Shown one piece after another: positions 22,111 through 33,411 of a stretch of 64,000 bases of DNA. The stretch is taken from contig CM043964.1 of assembly GCA_014529385.2 (NCBI GenBank), forward strand, positions 109,085,587 to 109,149,586, in the 5' to 3' direction. The position numbers and the translations under genes are program-made. How positions within the stretch are numbered: position 1 is the stretch's first letter; each line of letters starts with the position of its first letter. This DNA is from Adiantum capillus-veneris (taxonomy: Eukaryota; Streptophyta; Polypodiopsida; Polypodiales; Pteridaceae). The notes beneath the pieces are model-generated. The model worked only from the letters and a program-made list of their open reading frames with translations, did not search any database and was not told the DNA's origin.

Positions 22111-23330
22111 CTATAACCTTTACTTTTAGTACTGTGACAAAAAAAAAAAGATTAAACATTCTTATCATCCAATTTTTGAGGCTGTGTTTGTGGCACTAAA
22201 GTATAAGCTAAATAACAAAAAACGTGCATGTGATCAATAGATGCCATGCTTCATGAGGAGTTATAGATTGCAAGGCTTTGGTAGGACACCAATTAAGTAC
22301 ATAAGTAGCACACATGATAGCCTCAAGCCAAAAAAAAGTGGTAAAGCTTGACTCTTGACCAGACATCATGCCATTTCTGTAAGCAACTTGTTTTTCCTTT
22401 CAGCAACGCCATTTTGTTGAGGTGTATACGGCACTATGCATTGTTGTTTTATCCCATGCTTAGATAGAAATGCATTAAATTCATGGGACGTATACTCCGT
22501 TCCTTGATATGAATGGAGGGTGTCTATAGTACATTTAGAGACATTTTCAGCCATAGCCAAAAATTGCTTGAAGCACATGAACACTTTGGGCTTAGGTTTA
22601 AGCGGATACACCTATGCATGCCTAGAGTAATCATCAATGAAAGTCACAAAGTATAGGTAATTGCCTAAGGACGGAGTTTCCCCACAAACATCATTATGCA
22701 CAAGCTGCAACCTGCATGTAGTCTTACTGAACCATCCTTTGGAAACTTTGAACGCTGCATCATACCCAAAATACAGCCTTCACAAAAATTCTTAGAAGGT
22801 GCTTCAAGAGGCAGTAAAGAAGTAACCATATCAAATTTTTACAAATGTAGCAAATTGGCAAAATTTAGATGCCCAAAACGTGCATGCCAAAGTTTTGCAT
22901 CTAAAATAGTCTTTGAATCCACAAGTGCATTTGCAAAATTCTACCCATGCTTGTCATACAAAGTGAGCTCGTACAACCCATGATACAAAATACCAGATGC
23001 AACTATTTTATCACCAAAAGTGAAATCATGAATTATATATTTGTCATCCACAAATTTGACAACAAGACCAAGTCTAGCAAGTGTAGATATAGACAAAAGG
23101 TTTTTTTTAATCCCTGGTACATAAAGTGCATCAACAAGTGTGAAATAATTTCCATTCGTAGTAGTTAGCACAATCTTTCCAAGTCCCTTGACTGGATAAG
23201 AGACATTGTTAGCACAAGTGACTATATTCCCATGAGGGGCAACCTCGAGAGAGAGGTAAACAAGTCGCAATGTGAAGTAATGTGCTTTGTAGCTCACTAT
23301 CAAAGTATCGCACATGTGAATCTGTAGCAA
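22111..23330 (-). pseudogene. copia integrase and protease remnant (second copy)
   Basis: 22366-22611 holds integrase core material (FKQFLAMAENVSKC, and QQCIVPYTPQQNGVAERKN with the catalytic Glu intact). 22941-23330 holds the protease C-terminal part (YVPGIKKNLLSISTLA) and the following pre-integrase residues. The active-site DSG motif is frameshifted near 23300. A short deletion near 22690 removes part of the segment between the core's first and second Asp when compared with the first copy. Confidence 0.8.
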
Positions 23331-24345
23331 CTAACATACATGCATCATGGACAGAAGGATCATCAGTTCCCACTCTACAACTACATCAACATCACAATCT
23401 CCTTTCTTAGAACATTCTACAATAGCTGCACTTGTAGTGGAGCTAGTCTCTTTCTTCTTGGCCTCTTTTGCCTTCAATTTAGGGCATTGCTTTATCAAGT
23501 GATCATTAGCCTCGCAATAATGGCAATACATCTTCTTTTTTTCCTTTTCACCAAAATTTCTAGACGAGTTGCTACTAGGAGAAACATTAGGAACATGTGA
23601 TTTGCTACTCACCGAAGAACCATGAGAAGTGGCCACATTGCTGTTACCACCTTTTCTTTGAGTAGTAGCAAAAGCTAGCCATGTTCTTTCTTAAAATTGA
23701 CTCTTGCAACAACAATGTGCATAATGCATCAAATTTGATAGCTCAGGGTCTCCTTGGATCATAAGTCTCCAAGTACTAGCAAAAGTCTGGTAAGAATCTG
23801 GCAATGCATCAAGCACAATCTGCACAAGTGAACTCTCAAAAATGACTTTGCTTGCAGAAATGAGTTTCTCATTAATATCCTTGATACTAGAAAGGAAAGT
23901 GTGCATGCCATCTTCCTCTTGCATAATGTTTGACTCCAGTTCTTTACGCAACAAAGCAATTCTAGCCTCATTGCGACTTGCATAAAGACCAGCCAAAATA
24001 TCCCAAGCTGTTGGGACTGATTTTGCTAAGAAAATGTGAGGAGTAACAATGTGCTTCATGGATAATGCAATCAATGCAAGAGCCAGTGTATCTTTAACAT
24101 CCCAACAAGAGTGATCAACTATAGACAAAACAACTCTAGCAGCAACAGACCTGCCAGAACCTACACCATCCTCAATAGAGCTTGTATCCACAGAAGGTGA
24201 ACATACATTAATGCCCCACACAACATTCCAAACGCCCTTTGACACAAGAATATGTGTTATCATGTAATCCCACATTGGATAGCTATCCCCATCCAATGAT
24301 CCTTAGTAGCAAACATCTTGAAAACGTTCGTGTTGTTGTCAACCA
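23331..24345 (-). pseudogene. copia gag and CCHC knuckle (second copy)
   Basis: 23691-24296 gives about 200 residues collinear with gag of the first copy (MDGDSYPMWDYMITHILVSK, WDILAGLYASRNEARIALL, LVQIVLDALPDSYQTF). 23331-23636 gives the knuckle CHYCEANDHLIKQC, complete here although it is split in the first copy. The likely start codon is near 24345 (TVMVDNNTNVF in another frame), so one shift separates it from the main frame. Confidence 0.8.
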
Positions 24346-24689
24346 TGGCGAGGGACTACACCTGATGTGAAAACTCTCAAAAAGAGAAAAAACGATGTAG
24401 GACCAACATGTGCTATATAGCACAACCCGAAGAAGACTGTAAGGGACCTATTATGCAAAAAATTACACTGATACAATCTCTACACAAAAGGACAAAATTG
24501 CCTACGCAGTAATACACATAGTGGAAACGGAGACTGAAATGAGCCTGAATCAAAATTTTGAGCAGAACAATCTCTTTGAGCAAAGTATTTGTTGACCTGC
24601 TAACGCTCACTAAAGCTCACCCAAATCAGAGAAAGTGAGCAGGCTGATGCTGGTGACGTTGGTGACTATACTCGAGAGGATGCAACCTA

Positions 24690-24700
24690 CTCTGATACCA
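24690..24700 (-). other. primer-binding site of second inner-family copia
   Basis: TGGTATCAGAG on the minus strand, 2 nt from the LTR inner edge. Confidence 0.85.
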
Positions 24701-24702
24701 AT

Positions 24703-25094
24703 TGTTGGATTTAGGGTTGCAGGGAAACATACACACAACTTGGGGAAGATAAAGAAACACAAGGCACACAATAGAGAGTGTATTGCGTAGTGCACAAATG
24801 AAAGATAAGTTAGTCCTAGAATGATGGGCATCTACTAACATAATATGGTGGAAGGGGGAGCCTTTACACGTGTCGCAATCTGCGACCTGAAGGCTAAAGT
24901 CCAAAACAAAAACAAGCTCCTTTGCACGCAATAAAAGGGAGAGAGGGGGAGAGAGAGAGAGAGAGAGAGGCCTCCGAAGGCGACCGATCGTACTATATAT
25001 ATAATGTACGTTAAAAAAGCCTCCTAGAGAGGGAAGAAAGGCCCCGACAATCCTCAGTGTGTTCAGACACATCACTACCACATATATGGTAACA
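24703..25094 (-). repeat. 5' LTR of second inner-family copia, interrupted
   Basis: It reads like 2604-2830 up to GATGGGCA, is interrupted by a 165-bp insert (24831-24995), and resumes with TATATATAATG. Total LTR without insert is 227 bp, equal to the intact LTR of the first copy. Confidence 0.9.
24831..24995 (+). mobile_element. short non-autonomous Helitron, copy 1
   Basis: The insert starts TCTACTAACATAATATGG, a Helitron-type 5' end. It finishes with a GC-rich hairpin (GCCTCCGAAGGC, about 24970-24981) followed about 10 nt later by GTACTA. It interrupts a copia LTR between A and T without any target duplication, as Helitrons do: the uninterrupted LTR reads GGGCGTATATACAATG. A second copy lies at 56716-56861. 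It has no coding capacity. The last base of the expected CTAG end is lost or changed here. Confidence 0.82.
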
Positions 25095-25099
25095 AAGAT

Positions 25100-26020
25100 A
25101 TTATGAGGATCCCACCAAGGCCTCTCTTTATAGTGGTGGCCTATCTTTCCACACTAGCGTGGTTTCCCATGGGCACTCTCACTTCTAAACTCCAGACACA
25201 CTCAACACCCTCTCTATGTTGGCTTGCTCTTGATGCCCAGTTGAGCTCTAACACCACTATGGGTGGTCCACAAGCACCTATACATGCTACGTGACAATCA
25301 AGCATGCAGAAGATGTACTTTCACTCAAAGATCATGCCATCTACACAAAAGCTTTTTTTGTACAAGGCATTGTAACCAGTGCTAACCGAATAATCTCTCA
25401 AACTATTTTGACATATATTCCTTCCTTGATCAAAAGAATAGAGGGTGCCAACTTTACATCACGATATATTACAACCACTGAAAGAAATTAGTTGAATAGA
25501 CATATAGGAGTTAGCTTTTTCTAAACATACGCATGCTTGCTGGGTCACCCATAAATATGTTAAATCTAGAATGTGAGTTCAACATAAGGGGTTTTTAAAC
25601 CATATATTTTACCCTTATTTAGCACACAGAAGGGTACCGAACAAAAGATGTTGAATAGGAAAATGATGTGTTTTAGTTTGAAAAAATTACAAGTAAGGGG
25701 TTTTTAAAATAGGCCTTGAACGCACACAATATGGCGGGTTAACATAAAGTTGAAACACCCTCCCCCCCCCCCTCTCACGCATGGCTGCTTAGTGTGATTA
25801 TCAATGGAGGGTTACATATAGTGACCTCCCCAAGTACGCATGCCCGCCTCGTGTGATTATCAATGGAAGACAAAATATACAAGTTACATTGAAAGTTATT
25901 GGATAGAGATTATATATGGGTGTATTGCTTGTAGCAAAGAGCTTGCTTGATAACATGCATAATCGATCTAATTTCATGGGAGTGCTCTCCAAATTCTTTG
26001 AAAAGTAGGTTTCTGATCAC
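25100..26020. other. gene-free stretch
   Basis: No domain, repeat family or convincing splice signals are seen. The two 60-residue frames at 25103-25491 are not supported by anything else. Confidence 0.45.
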
Positions 26021-26027
26021 AACTATG

Positions 26028-26213
26028 AAAATAAATGCAATACTCCCAATATTTCAACGAATCTACTCTTGCAATCCCACCCTACACCTCACAACACATA
26101 CTCTGCTCCACCCTCACTTGAAAATAAATCCAATACTCCCAAGATTCCAATGAATCTACTCTTGCAATCACGCCCTACACTTCACAACACTTGCTTTGCT
26201 CTGCCCTCACTAC
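26028..26213. repeat. tandem duplication, two 93-bp units
   Basis: The segment from AAAATAAATGCAATACTCCC repeats once with a 93-bp period and about 15 differences. Confidence 0.88.
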
Positions 26214-26301
26214 CTTGGCATCACCTCACATCCCCCAACCAAACATACTAGCATTGCCGGTTCTTAGACAGAGCAACGAGAGCCTCACACAAACTCACTA
26301 A

Positions 26302-26587
26302 GGTTATGGTCATGCAAGGCTTAGTTATTAGTTATTTAAATTGAACTAAGCCTTATTCCTGGTCACACGCACAAAAAGAGCACTAAATGAATAACTATTC
26401 CTACCCTTTGTAAAGTCTATGCTAATTTTGGCATAGTTGTGAAGTTCAAGGCATAGTTCGAAGGTTGAATGAATAACTAAGCCTTGCATGACCATGCAAG
26501 AGGCTTAGTTATTCATTTAATGCTCTGTCTGGGCATAGTTGGCATAGTTATCTATAACTAATAACTAAGCCTCGCGTGACCATAGCC
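26302..26587. mobile_element. Tourist-like (PIF/Harbinger) MITE
   Basis: Terminal inverted repeats of about 34 bp begin GGTTATGGTCATGC on the left and GGCTATGGTCACGC on the right. The element is flanked by TAA on both sides (26299-26301 and 26588-26590), the trinucleotide duplication of PIF/Harbinger elements. It is 286 bp, without coding capacity. Inside lies a second strong palindrome (26468-26517). Confidence 0.82.
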
Positions 26588-26644
26588 TAAGAAGGAAGGC
26601 GAGATATTTGTGAGAGTGCGCCTCTTATTAGAGAGCTGCCTCTG

Positions 26645-27315
<671 letters not shown>

Positions 27316-27319
27316 ATAT

Positions 27320-28460
27320 TGAAATTATGCATCCCAACCATCCCATCAAACCTCCTCAAGAGTAGGTGGCACAGTTGCTAAAAACTTGTACTGTCAAAAC
27401 TAGAGCAAGTAGTTGCATCGGCACCTACAAAATCTTAATTTTGTGCAATGCTTCTAGACATTGGTTGTATCTACTACCTTCTGTAACATATGTGTTGCAA
27501 CATTAGTAAGATTAAAGACATAATACAAACATACATGCACCTTTGAGTCAGGCCATCAAGGTTATGTTTGCATCAACACAAGCAACAAACGACATATCAA
27601 TAGTCTTAAGAGTGATAAAAATGTACTTTTGGGTTAGGGCTATTAAGATCATGTATTGAGCGATGCAACCTACACTACATCCTACAAATACTCTAGGGGG
27701 TCACTATATGTAAAACTTACATATCAAGTGTGTTCAAGGACTATTTATAATACTCTTTAGCTGTGAAAATTTTACCAAATAAAAAGAACCTTTTTCATAT
27801 TCAATCTGTAAAAAATTTTTTCAAAATCATTTTTTTGACACCCTTATGTATGTAAATATGTGAGAAAATATAGAATAAAATAATCTCTATTGTTGAACCC
27901 ACGTGATAAGCAATTTTTATTCTAGTGACCCATCCCCTCCCCCGCCGAGTACAAATATAACCACAATTACTTCTAAACCTAGCATAAACGACAATGCGAA
28001 TAGGAGAAAGAAAAGGCAAACTATGCCTACATGCTAAGTTTCAAAGTTGAAACTTCCACAAGCCATTATTCGTTTCCTAAAGACATTAACTATGGCAATA
28101 TTGAACTAGCAACAATTGTAGCAAAATTGTCTTTGCATACAGTAGACTAAACTCACGAAATGAAGAAAGGGCCATTGGTGTGCAAGGCCTCTTATTTAAG
28201 CCCAAATCTTTATAGTCCAAGTTGTGATTCACATAAGGATATGAGAAGTGTGTACATACAAATAGCTATGTTCATGTTTAAACACACTACAAGGATAGTC
28301 TCCCCTCCACTATATATATAGCTTCCACAGGCATGGGCTCATGGGATCTATGGCGGGATGAATGGGTACTGTTAATCTCGACCAAAGTAATCTCTGGTAA
28401 AAATATTCTCATGACTTATAGCTGAGGATAGTCTCCTTGTTTCGTCTCTCTCCACATACA
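27320..28460. other. gene-free stretch
   Basis: No coding frame, repeat or signal is supported. Confidence 0.45.
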
Positions 28461-28464
28461 TACA

Positions 28465-28578
28465 TATACACACAGCACTTGAGTGTGTGAGTACTTGTCC
28501 TTACTATACTGCAATGCTGAAAATACACACAGCACTTGAGTGTGTGAGTACTTGTCCTTACTATACTGCAATGCTGAA
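28465..28578. repeat. perfect tandem duplication, two 57-bp units
   Basis: The unit around CAGCACTTGAGTGTGTGAGT occurs twice in a row with a 57-bp period and no visible mismatch, so it is recent. Confidence 0.93.
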
Positions 28579-28635
28579 AATCTGAAAATATGGAAGAGTA
28601 ACAATATATGAGGTACAACAAGGATAGTCTAAAGG

Positions 28636-28637
<2 letters not shown>

Positions 28638-28671
<34 letters not shown>
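28638..28671. repeat. (CT)n microsatellite
   Basis: About 17 CT units. Confidence 0.93.
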
Positions 28672-28674
<3 letters not shown>

Positions 28675-28724
28675 AGACGTTTTGGACAGATTCTCACAAT
28701 AATTCCCACATTATGACTTACCTC

Positions 28725-28905
28725 AACATCATGAGTTTTGTTCAAGAGGCACGGCATACCTAGCTAGGTACGACTGGGGCAAGGGACCGACGCTTCTGTT
28801 CGGGAGGCACGGCATACCTAGCTAGGTACGATTGGGGGCAGGGGATGTCCCCCAATCGTACCTAGCTAGGTATGCCGTGCCTCCCGTATAGAAGCTCATG
28901 ATGTT
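28725..28905. repeat. fold-back element with 38-bp perfect palindrome arms
   Basis: Arms 28801-28838 and 28849-28886 are perfectly complementary over 38 bp around a 10-nt loop. A third, direct copy of the arm core (GGCACGGCATACCTAGCTAG) sits at about 28749-28768. The outermost AACATCATGAG (28725-28735) is complementary to 28895-28905. The whole could fold in two alternative ways, using either left copy. Confidence 0.92.
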
Positions 28906-28971
28906 ATGTATTGTATGAAAAACACTAAAAAAGGCTCCCTTTTCCTACATGGAAAATTTTAAATCTTCTTG

Positions 28972-28973
<2 letters not shown>

Positions 28974-29017
<44 letters not shown>

Positions 29018-29052
29018 ACTCACTCACACACACACACACACACACACACACA
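28974..29052. repeat. compound microsatellite (CT)n(CA)n
   Basis: About 20 CT units, a CACT transition, then about 16 CA units. Confidence 0.95.
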
Positions 29053-29222
29053 GGAATCTTGGATTGATATCCTTGGAGTGGCTCAACATAAACAGTACCT
29101 TGCATGTGTTGATAGAAAGCTTCTGTAGAACATGGGGTAGATTAGCTTGCTAGCCTTACTAAGATAGTAACAATTCCCAATCGAGTGAGATTGGAAGCCT
29201 TGCTAATTAGGGATCCTCAACA

Positions 29223-29736
29223 TCAATGGCCTACAGGGATTGGGGTCTGTGGCCGGCGATGGAGAAAACTTCTCTTCTCTTCTCGTCTTTTGTTGTGTAG
29301 ATCTGAAGATACGAACTCGGCATTCTTGACCTTCGATTTTGGAGGGTAGTTACATAGTTGGCTTACCTGTGGAAGGAGTGCTAAGCCAGAGGATGAGGGC
29401 ACACAGGAACAGCACCAGGGGGATGAGGTGGATGCTCTGCTCGGCCTTCAATCGGGCCTTGCCGCTGCCATTGTCGTGCTCGACATCTTTGGCTTCTATA
29501 TCGACGTCACCAGCAGCTGCTCCATTCATATTGACATGATGATGTTCCTGCACCAGCACGCTGATGCTGCGCTGCACAGGCGCCTGAGAGCTATTGGGCA
29601 CCCACATCGTGGCGCCTGCGGCCGGCGATGCCGCCGGGGAAGCTGCCCCTTGATCTCCCTCCCCGCCACGCATATGCAGGCTGTGCGATCTCTGCATCAT
29701 CTGTCCCAAAGACATAGCATACAACGACTGATTCAA
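29223..29736 (-). CDS. putative small single-span membrane protein, two exons
   Basis: Exon 1 (29736-29367) opens with ATG. It gives a Ser/Ala/Gly-rich, His-containing N-terminal region and then a hydrophobic stretch HLIPLVLFLCALILWLS (about residues 102-118). It ends at a good donor (ACAG|GTAAGC). Joining to an acceptor CTTCAG at 29303-29308 gives exon 2 (29302-29223), a basic tail ending RRPQTPIPVGH and a stop. The sum is 450 bp, in frame, 149 aa. The layout (soluble N-terminus, one late membrane helix preceded by Gln-Ser-Ile-His, short tail) recalls small plant membrane proteins of unknown function that I cannot name. A GA-rich leader lies upstream (29755-29783). The acceptor choice is inference; without splicing the frame would end at GKPTM. 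Confidence 0.5.
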
Positions 29737-29754
29737 TAAGCAGCGGCCTTAACG

Positions 29755-29783
29755 AGAGCGAGCGAGCGAGAGAGAGAGAGAGT
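29755..29783. repeat. GA-rich tract in 5' region of the small gene
   Basis: GAGCGAGCGAGCGAGAGAGAG just upstream of the ATG at 29736. On the transcript strand it is a CT-rich leader. Confidence 0.7.
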
Positions 29784-30390
29784 TGGTTATATTGTACCTC
29801 TTCCCTGCTGCTGATTCTTGGAGTGTAGCTATAACATTGCGGCCGTGGCATTTTGTCTGTTGAAAGCTCAAGCGGAGCATAGCATGGCCCGTTTGACCTT
29901 GACTCGTGCCCGCATTCGCTCTTAAGCTGACCCACAGGCTACAGCACGATGAGGGACGTGCACACCCCACTTTCAACCACCTCTTTGAAAACATGTTTCA
30001 CACCAAAAGCAGCCGGACAAATCATGTCCGGTCACCCTTGCCTTACGAAGTTGACAGCTCGTCAATCAGAGATGTGGTGGCCGAGATACAAGCGGTCGAA
30101 GTTGGGTGCAATTGTTGACAAAGTGGTGCCATATGATTTTCCCCCCCCTATTTTGGTGGCCTTGGTTTGCGGGCTTCTGAGTCTCAAAATGCGACAAGGG
30201 TTGGGTGGTTGGGAGTTGACACGGTGAATTTTCGGCCAGGCTTTGCGTCTTGGGCATTGAAGCACGGAGCAGGGGGTTGCAGTTTCTTGAAAGTGACATG
30301 ACATGTGGTGGTTAAAGAACCTGCATGCGAGGCCGCCTGCTAGTTGGGGAGGGTATAAGACCTAAAATGTGGCCCATTGAGAGAGCATAA

Positions 30391-30699
30391 GGGCCTGTTT
30401 ACAGGCTGAGCAAAATGGCACACTTTTGTGAGGGTTGGTGCCTTTGAATGGTTAGTGGTGGCCCTCGATAACCGTGTTCACGCTTGGTGAAAGAGAAACC
30501 AACTTTGATAATAGTGAAATCACCTTTTTAATGTTTAATACCACTTCAAAAACCGTGAATACCATCTAGGGGTTCGGTATGCATCTTTATTACACCTATT
30601 TCACATCAGAACACCATCATGCCTTTTTTTCATGTGGCCACACCATCTCGCCATTGGAGGCCAGAAAAGCACCATTTTAGTGTGCGTGTAAACAGGCCC
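30391..30699. mobile_element. Tourist-like (PIF/Harbinger) MITE
   Basis: The 309-bp element begins GGGCCTGTTTACAGGCTGAG, and its other end reads GGGCCTGTTTACACGCACAC on the minus strand. It is flanked by TAA (30388-30390 and 30700-30702). The GGGCCTGTTT terminus and the trinucleotide duplication are characteristic of Tourist elements. No coding capacity. Confidence 0.88.
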
Positions 30700-30879
30700 T
30701 AAGAGGAGAGAGAGGGTGGGCTCTCAGAGCTTGGCGATGGCGTGCTGCCAGAGCTGCGCGAGCAGCATTCGAGGGTAGACAACGACGGTTTTGTGGCGGC
30801 GACCAGCGGTTAATGCCAGTGGACGCTAGTATGAAGGCGGTGATGATGTGATCGAACAGCCCATGAGGACATTCTCACG

Positions 30880-30993
30880 CCCAAAGAGGCCAATTTTTTT
30901 TGAAGGCAAAGAGTAGCAACCCCCCCCCCCAAAAAAAAAAAAAAAAACTAGCTATGTCGTTAGTGCAAAGGGAAGGGGAGACGAGGTTCAAAG

Positions 30994-31056
<63 letters not shown>

Positions 31057-31560
31057 AATGGTGGCGGCACCTCTGGATTGCGTGCGGTTGTGTGCAAGGC
31101 AGTAGGTGGCCTATTAGGTGGTTTTGGTGGTGTTGCAGGCGTGCAGAGACGGCGACCGATGCCGTTGTCGGGTGGCAATGTGTAGTGATGACATGACATC
31201 CCATAAGGGGGCAGTGTTCCACGCACGGAAGGGCCCCCTTTTTTTAAGGGCAAAGAGGTAGGAGCCCCTCCTCCCCCAAGCGATGTCGCTAGTGCAAAGG
31301 GGAGGGGAGATGAGGTTCAAAGCGTGCAAGAGGGAGAGAGAAGATAAGCTTGGAGAGCTCCAAAGGGGGCGTTGATTGGGGTTCAAAGGTGTGGTCGAAT
31401 CCGATCAAAGTGCCAGTCAAAAGGGGCAGTTTCAAAGGAGGTCCAAAGTGGAGAGAAAGAGAAAAATGAAGTAAAAATTTGAAGTGTGCCATGGGGCACT
31501 AGCGATGTTGCTAGTGCAACCCCCTCGGTTCAAGAAGAGAGCAAGCAGAGGGCGGTGCCC
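30880..31560. repeat. three diverged local direct repeats
   Basis: A block resembling GTCGCTAGTGCAAAGGGGAG, then GAGGTTCAAAG, occurs at about 30955, 31283 and (partly) 31506. The first two copies also share the upstream homopolymer-rich segment (AAGGCAAAGAG) and a GA tract. They look like old tandem duplications of about 330 and 220 bp. Confidence 0.65.
30995..31055. repeat. (GA)n microsatellite
   Basis: About 30 GA units. Confidence 0.95.
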
Positions 31561-32700
31561 CTCTTCCAAAGTTCCAAAAAATGATGCCAAATGGACCAAT
31601 GAGAGTGCAAATACCGAAAATGACTGGAGTCCCCCTATAAAAGTTATTTTTTATGCTTTTAACCAAGGGACTTTTTGTCTGCCATTTGCAAGAGAGCCAA
31701 GGAGAGTGAGTAAGATTGGCGTCGGGCTTCTTTGTGTAGAGATGTGTGTGCCTGCAGAGCCCAAGTCGTGTGTTTTTTGTTTGTCGACCAAGTGGGTGCG
31801 CCGTTGGTTGTAAATGAGTTTGTATATGGTGGCTTTTGGAGCATGGTTGGGCTTTCATAGCCATTTCTTGAGTGTCGTTTCCAATTGCCCCCTTCTCTAC
31901 TTCTTCAGCTCTTGTGTGTTGTGCCGGTGTGTGTGAGGAGATGTGCCTCTCCGGGCCATATTTGTGTATAGAATGGAAGGGAGAGAGAGGTGTTGTGTGT
32001 GGCAACAGTGTGCAGTCGAAATGAGTTGTGAAATGTGTGTGGGTAGCCGATCTCATCGAGTGTGAGTGTGTGGTGTGCATGTATGTGTGTTGATGTGTGT
32101 GTGGACGATGCTCTGCTAGTGGAATTGTGTTTTTGAAGGTGTTTTTCGAGAGGATAGGGGTGATGTGAATGTCGCGAGCTATAGTGAAGCATTGTGTTGT
32201 GTGCTAGGTGTGTTCCCCCATTCCCCCTCTCAAGTGTGGTCTTTGAAAGTCTTGAGCAAAGTTTTGTGCTTAAGCACCATTGTCCAAATTTCTCATCTTT
32301 TGTTCCTAGTGCGTAGATCCCTTGTATGCACTACATTGGGCATTGGCTTCCATGGCAAGGTGCTTGCCCATATAGGGATATACGTTTTGTTGGCTTGACC
32401 CACCATAAGACGATAGCACACTCCCTCTTGGCCAGGGAGTTGCCTTATGCGCAAGAGAGATTCCAAGAAATGGCTAAGAAAATTATAGGCACCTCAAATG
32501 AATGATGTAACAATCTTCCTTCAAAGTACTACTGAAATACATGCAGGTTCCTCTCTATCTTGGACATTATTTTCAATTATGTGTCAAAGTTTCTAAAAAA
32601 TCATAAACTTGGTGTTGTCATTTATTAAAGGGTGTCATTTTTGCTTTGCCAAATAACTCATTGTAACTGCTGCTTCAATCAAGGGAGAGGGAAAGAATGG
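31560..32700. other. gene-free stretch
   Basis: The sequence is TG-rich (GTGTGTGTGG-like words around 31920-32110), and the long minus-strand frame here is a product of this composition (His/Thr-rich). No gene is supported. Confidence 0.5.
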
Positions 32701-32701
32701 A

Positions 32702-33180
32702 TGTGTGCCTATTTGGTTGATCTGTGCGCCCTTGTGGCCACCCCCCTTTTTGTGTTTTTTAGCCTTGTGTGTACCCCACGATACTAGAAGGTCCCTATTT
32801 GGATGATTTGCATGCCCTCATGGCCACCCCCCTTTTGGCTTTTTTTGGCCTTGTGTGCACCCTAGGACACGAGAAAAGCTCAACTCCGTCTATAATTGAA
32901 GTGTCAACATATTACTTCACCCTCCCTCTTGACACTAGTGGAGCCAAAGTTGAATGGGTGCATGAACACTTGAATTCAAGAAAATTATGTGCTTTTCTAG
33001 TGTCCTAAAGTGTAGATAAGGGTAAAAGAAGAGAAAAGGGGAGTGCACACAAGGGTGCCACATATCAGCCAAACAGGGACCTCTGTTTGGCTGATATATG
33101 CGCCCTTGTGGCCACCCCCCCCCCCCCCCCCCCTTCCCTTTTCCTTGATTTTTCTTGTGTGCACTCCAGGACACCAAAAA
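32702..33180. repeat. cluster of MITE-like inverted and direct repeats
   Basis: A terminal-type sequence (CTGTTTGGCTGATATATGCG and relatives, followed by CCCTTGTGGCCACC) occurs in direct orientation at about 32709, 32795 and 33083. It occurs inverted at about 33042-33081. The piece 32790-33081 begins GGTCCCTATTTGG and ends with its inverse (CCAAACAGGGACC), so it may be one 292-bp MITE; a target duplication is not clear. At 33062-33097 two 15-bp arms flank a 6-nt loop. Confidence 0.7.
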
Positions 33181-33411
33181 AAGATAAAATTGTGCTTAAA
33201 TTTAAGTGTCCATGCATAAATACACCCTCTTCCCCCCTACACTAGCACACATCCTTTAACTTAAAAACATTAAGAAGCTAAAAAAACTTAAATGATTTTG
33301 GAATAGACTATATAAAACTCTAAATTTTTAGTTGTGAGCAAAATATTTTAATACAAAAGTAGGGTGGGTAATACAAAAAGATAAGTTTCACTTCGACTAA
33401 TGCTTGAAGTC

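Larger units (their letters stand above)
19969..25094 (-). mobile_element. Ty1/copia element, second copy of the inner family
   Basis: It is flanked by perfect 5-bp duplications AAGAT (19964-19968 and 25095-25099). The 3' LTR is 19969-20193 (225 bp). The 5' LTR is 24703-25094 (392 bp), and removing a 165-bp Helitron leaves 227 bp. A primer-binding site CTCTGATACCA (24690-24700) and a polypurine tract (20194-20206) are in place. Gag, knuckle, protease remnant, integrase, RT and RNase H are recognisable and collinear with 2906-7183 but more decayed, with deletions in integrase and RT. It lies only 75 bp beyond the 3' end of the L1. Confidence 0.92.

Noticed and set aside
24413-25081. minus-strand frames in the LTR of the second copia
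   Set aside because: Translated LTR and Helitron sequence.
28458-28580. possible CRISPR-like or satellite array
   Set aside because: Only two units of 57 bp without spacers; a simple tandem duplication.
29591-30304. overlapping frames upstream of the small membrane-protein gene
   Set aside because: They overlap the leader in several frames on both strands, with no domain; only the 29736 frame has start, helix and splice support.
31511-32080. 189-codon minus-strand His/Thr-rich frame
   Set aside because: Arises from TG-rich low-complexity DNA; composition is unlike a protein and there is no domain.
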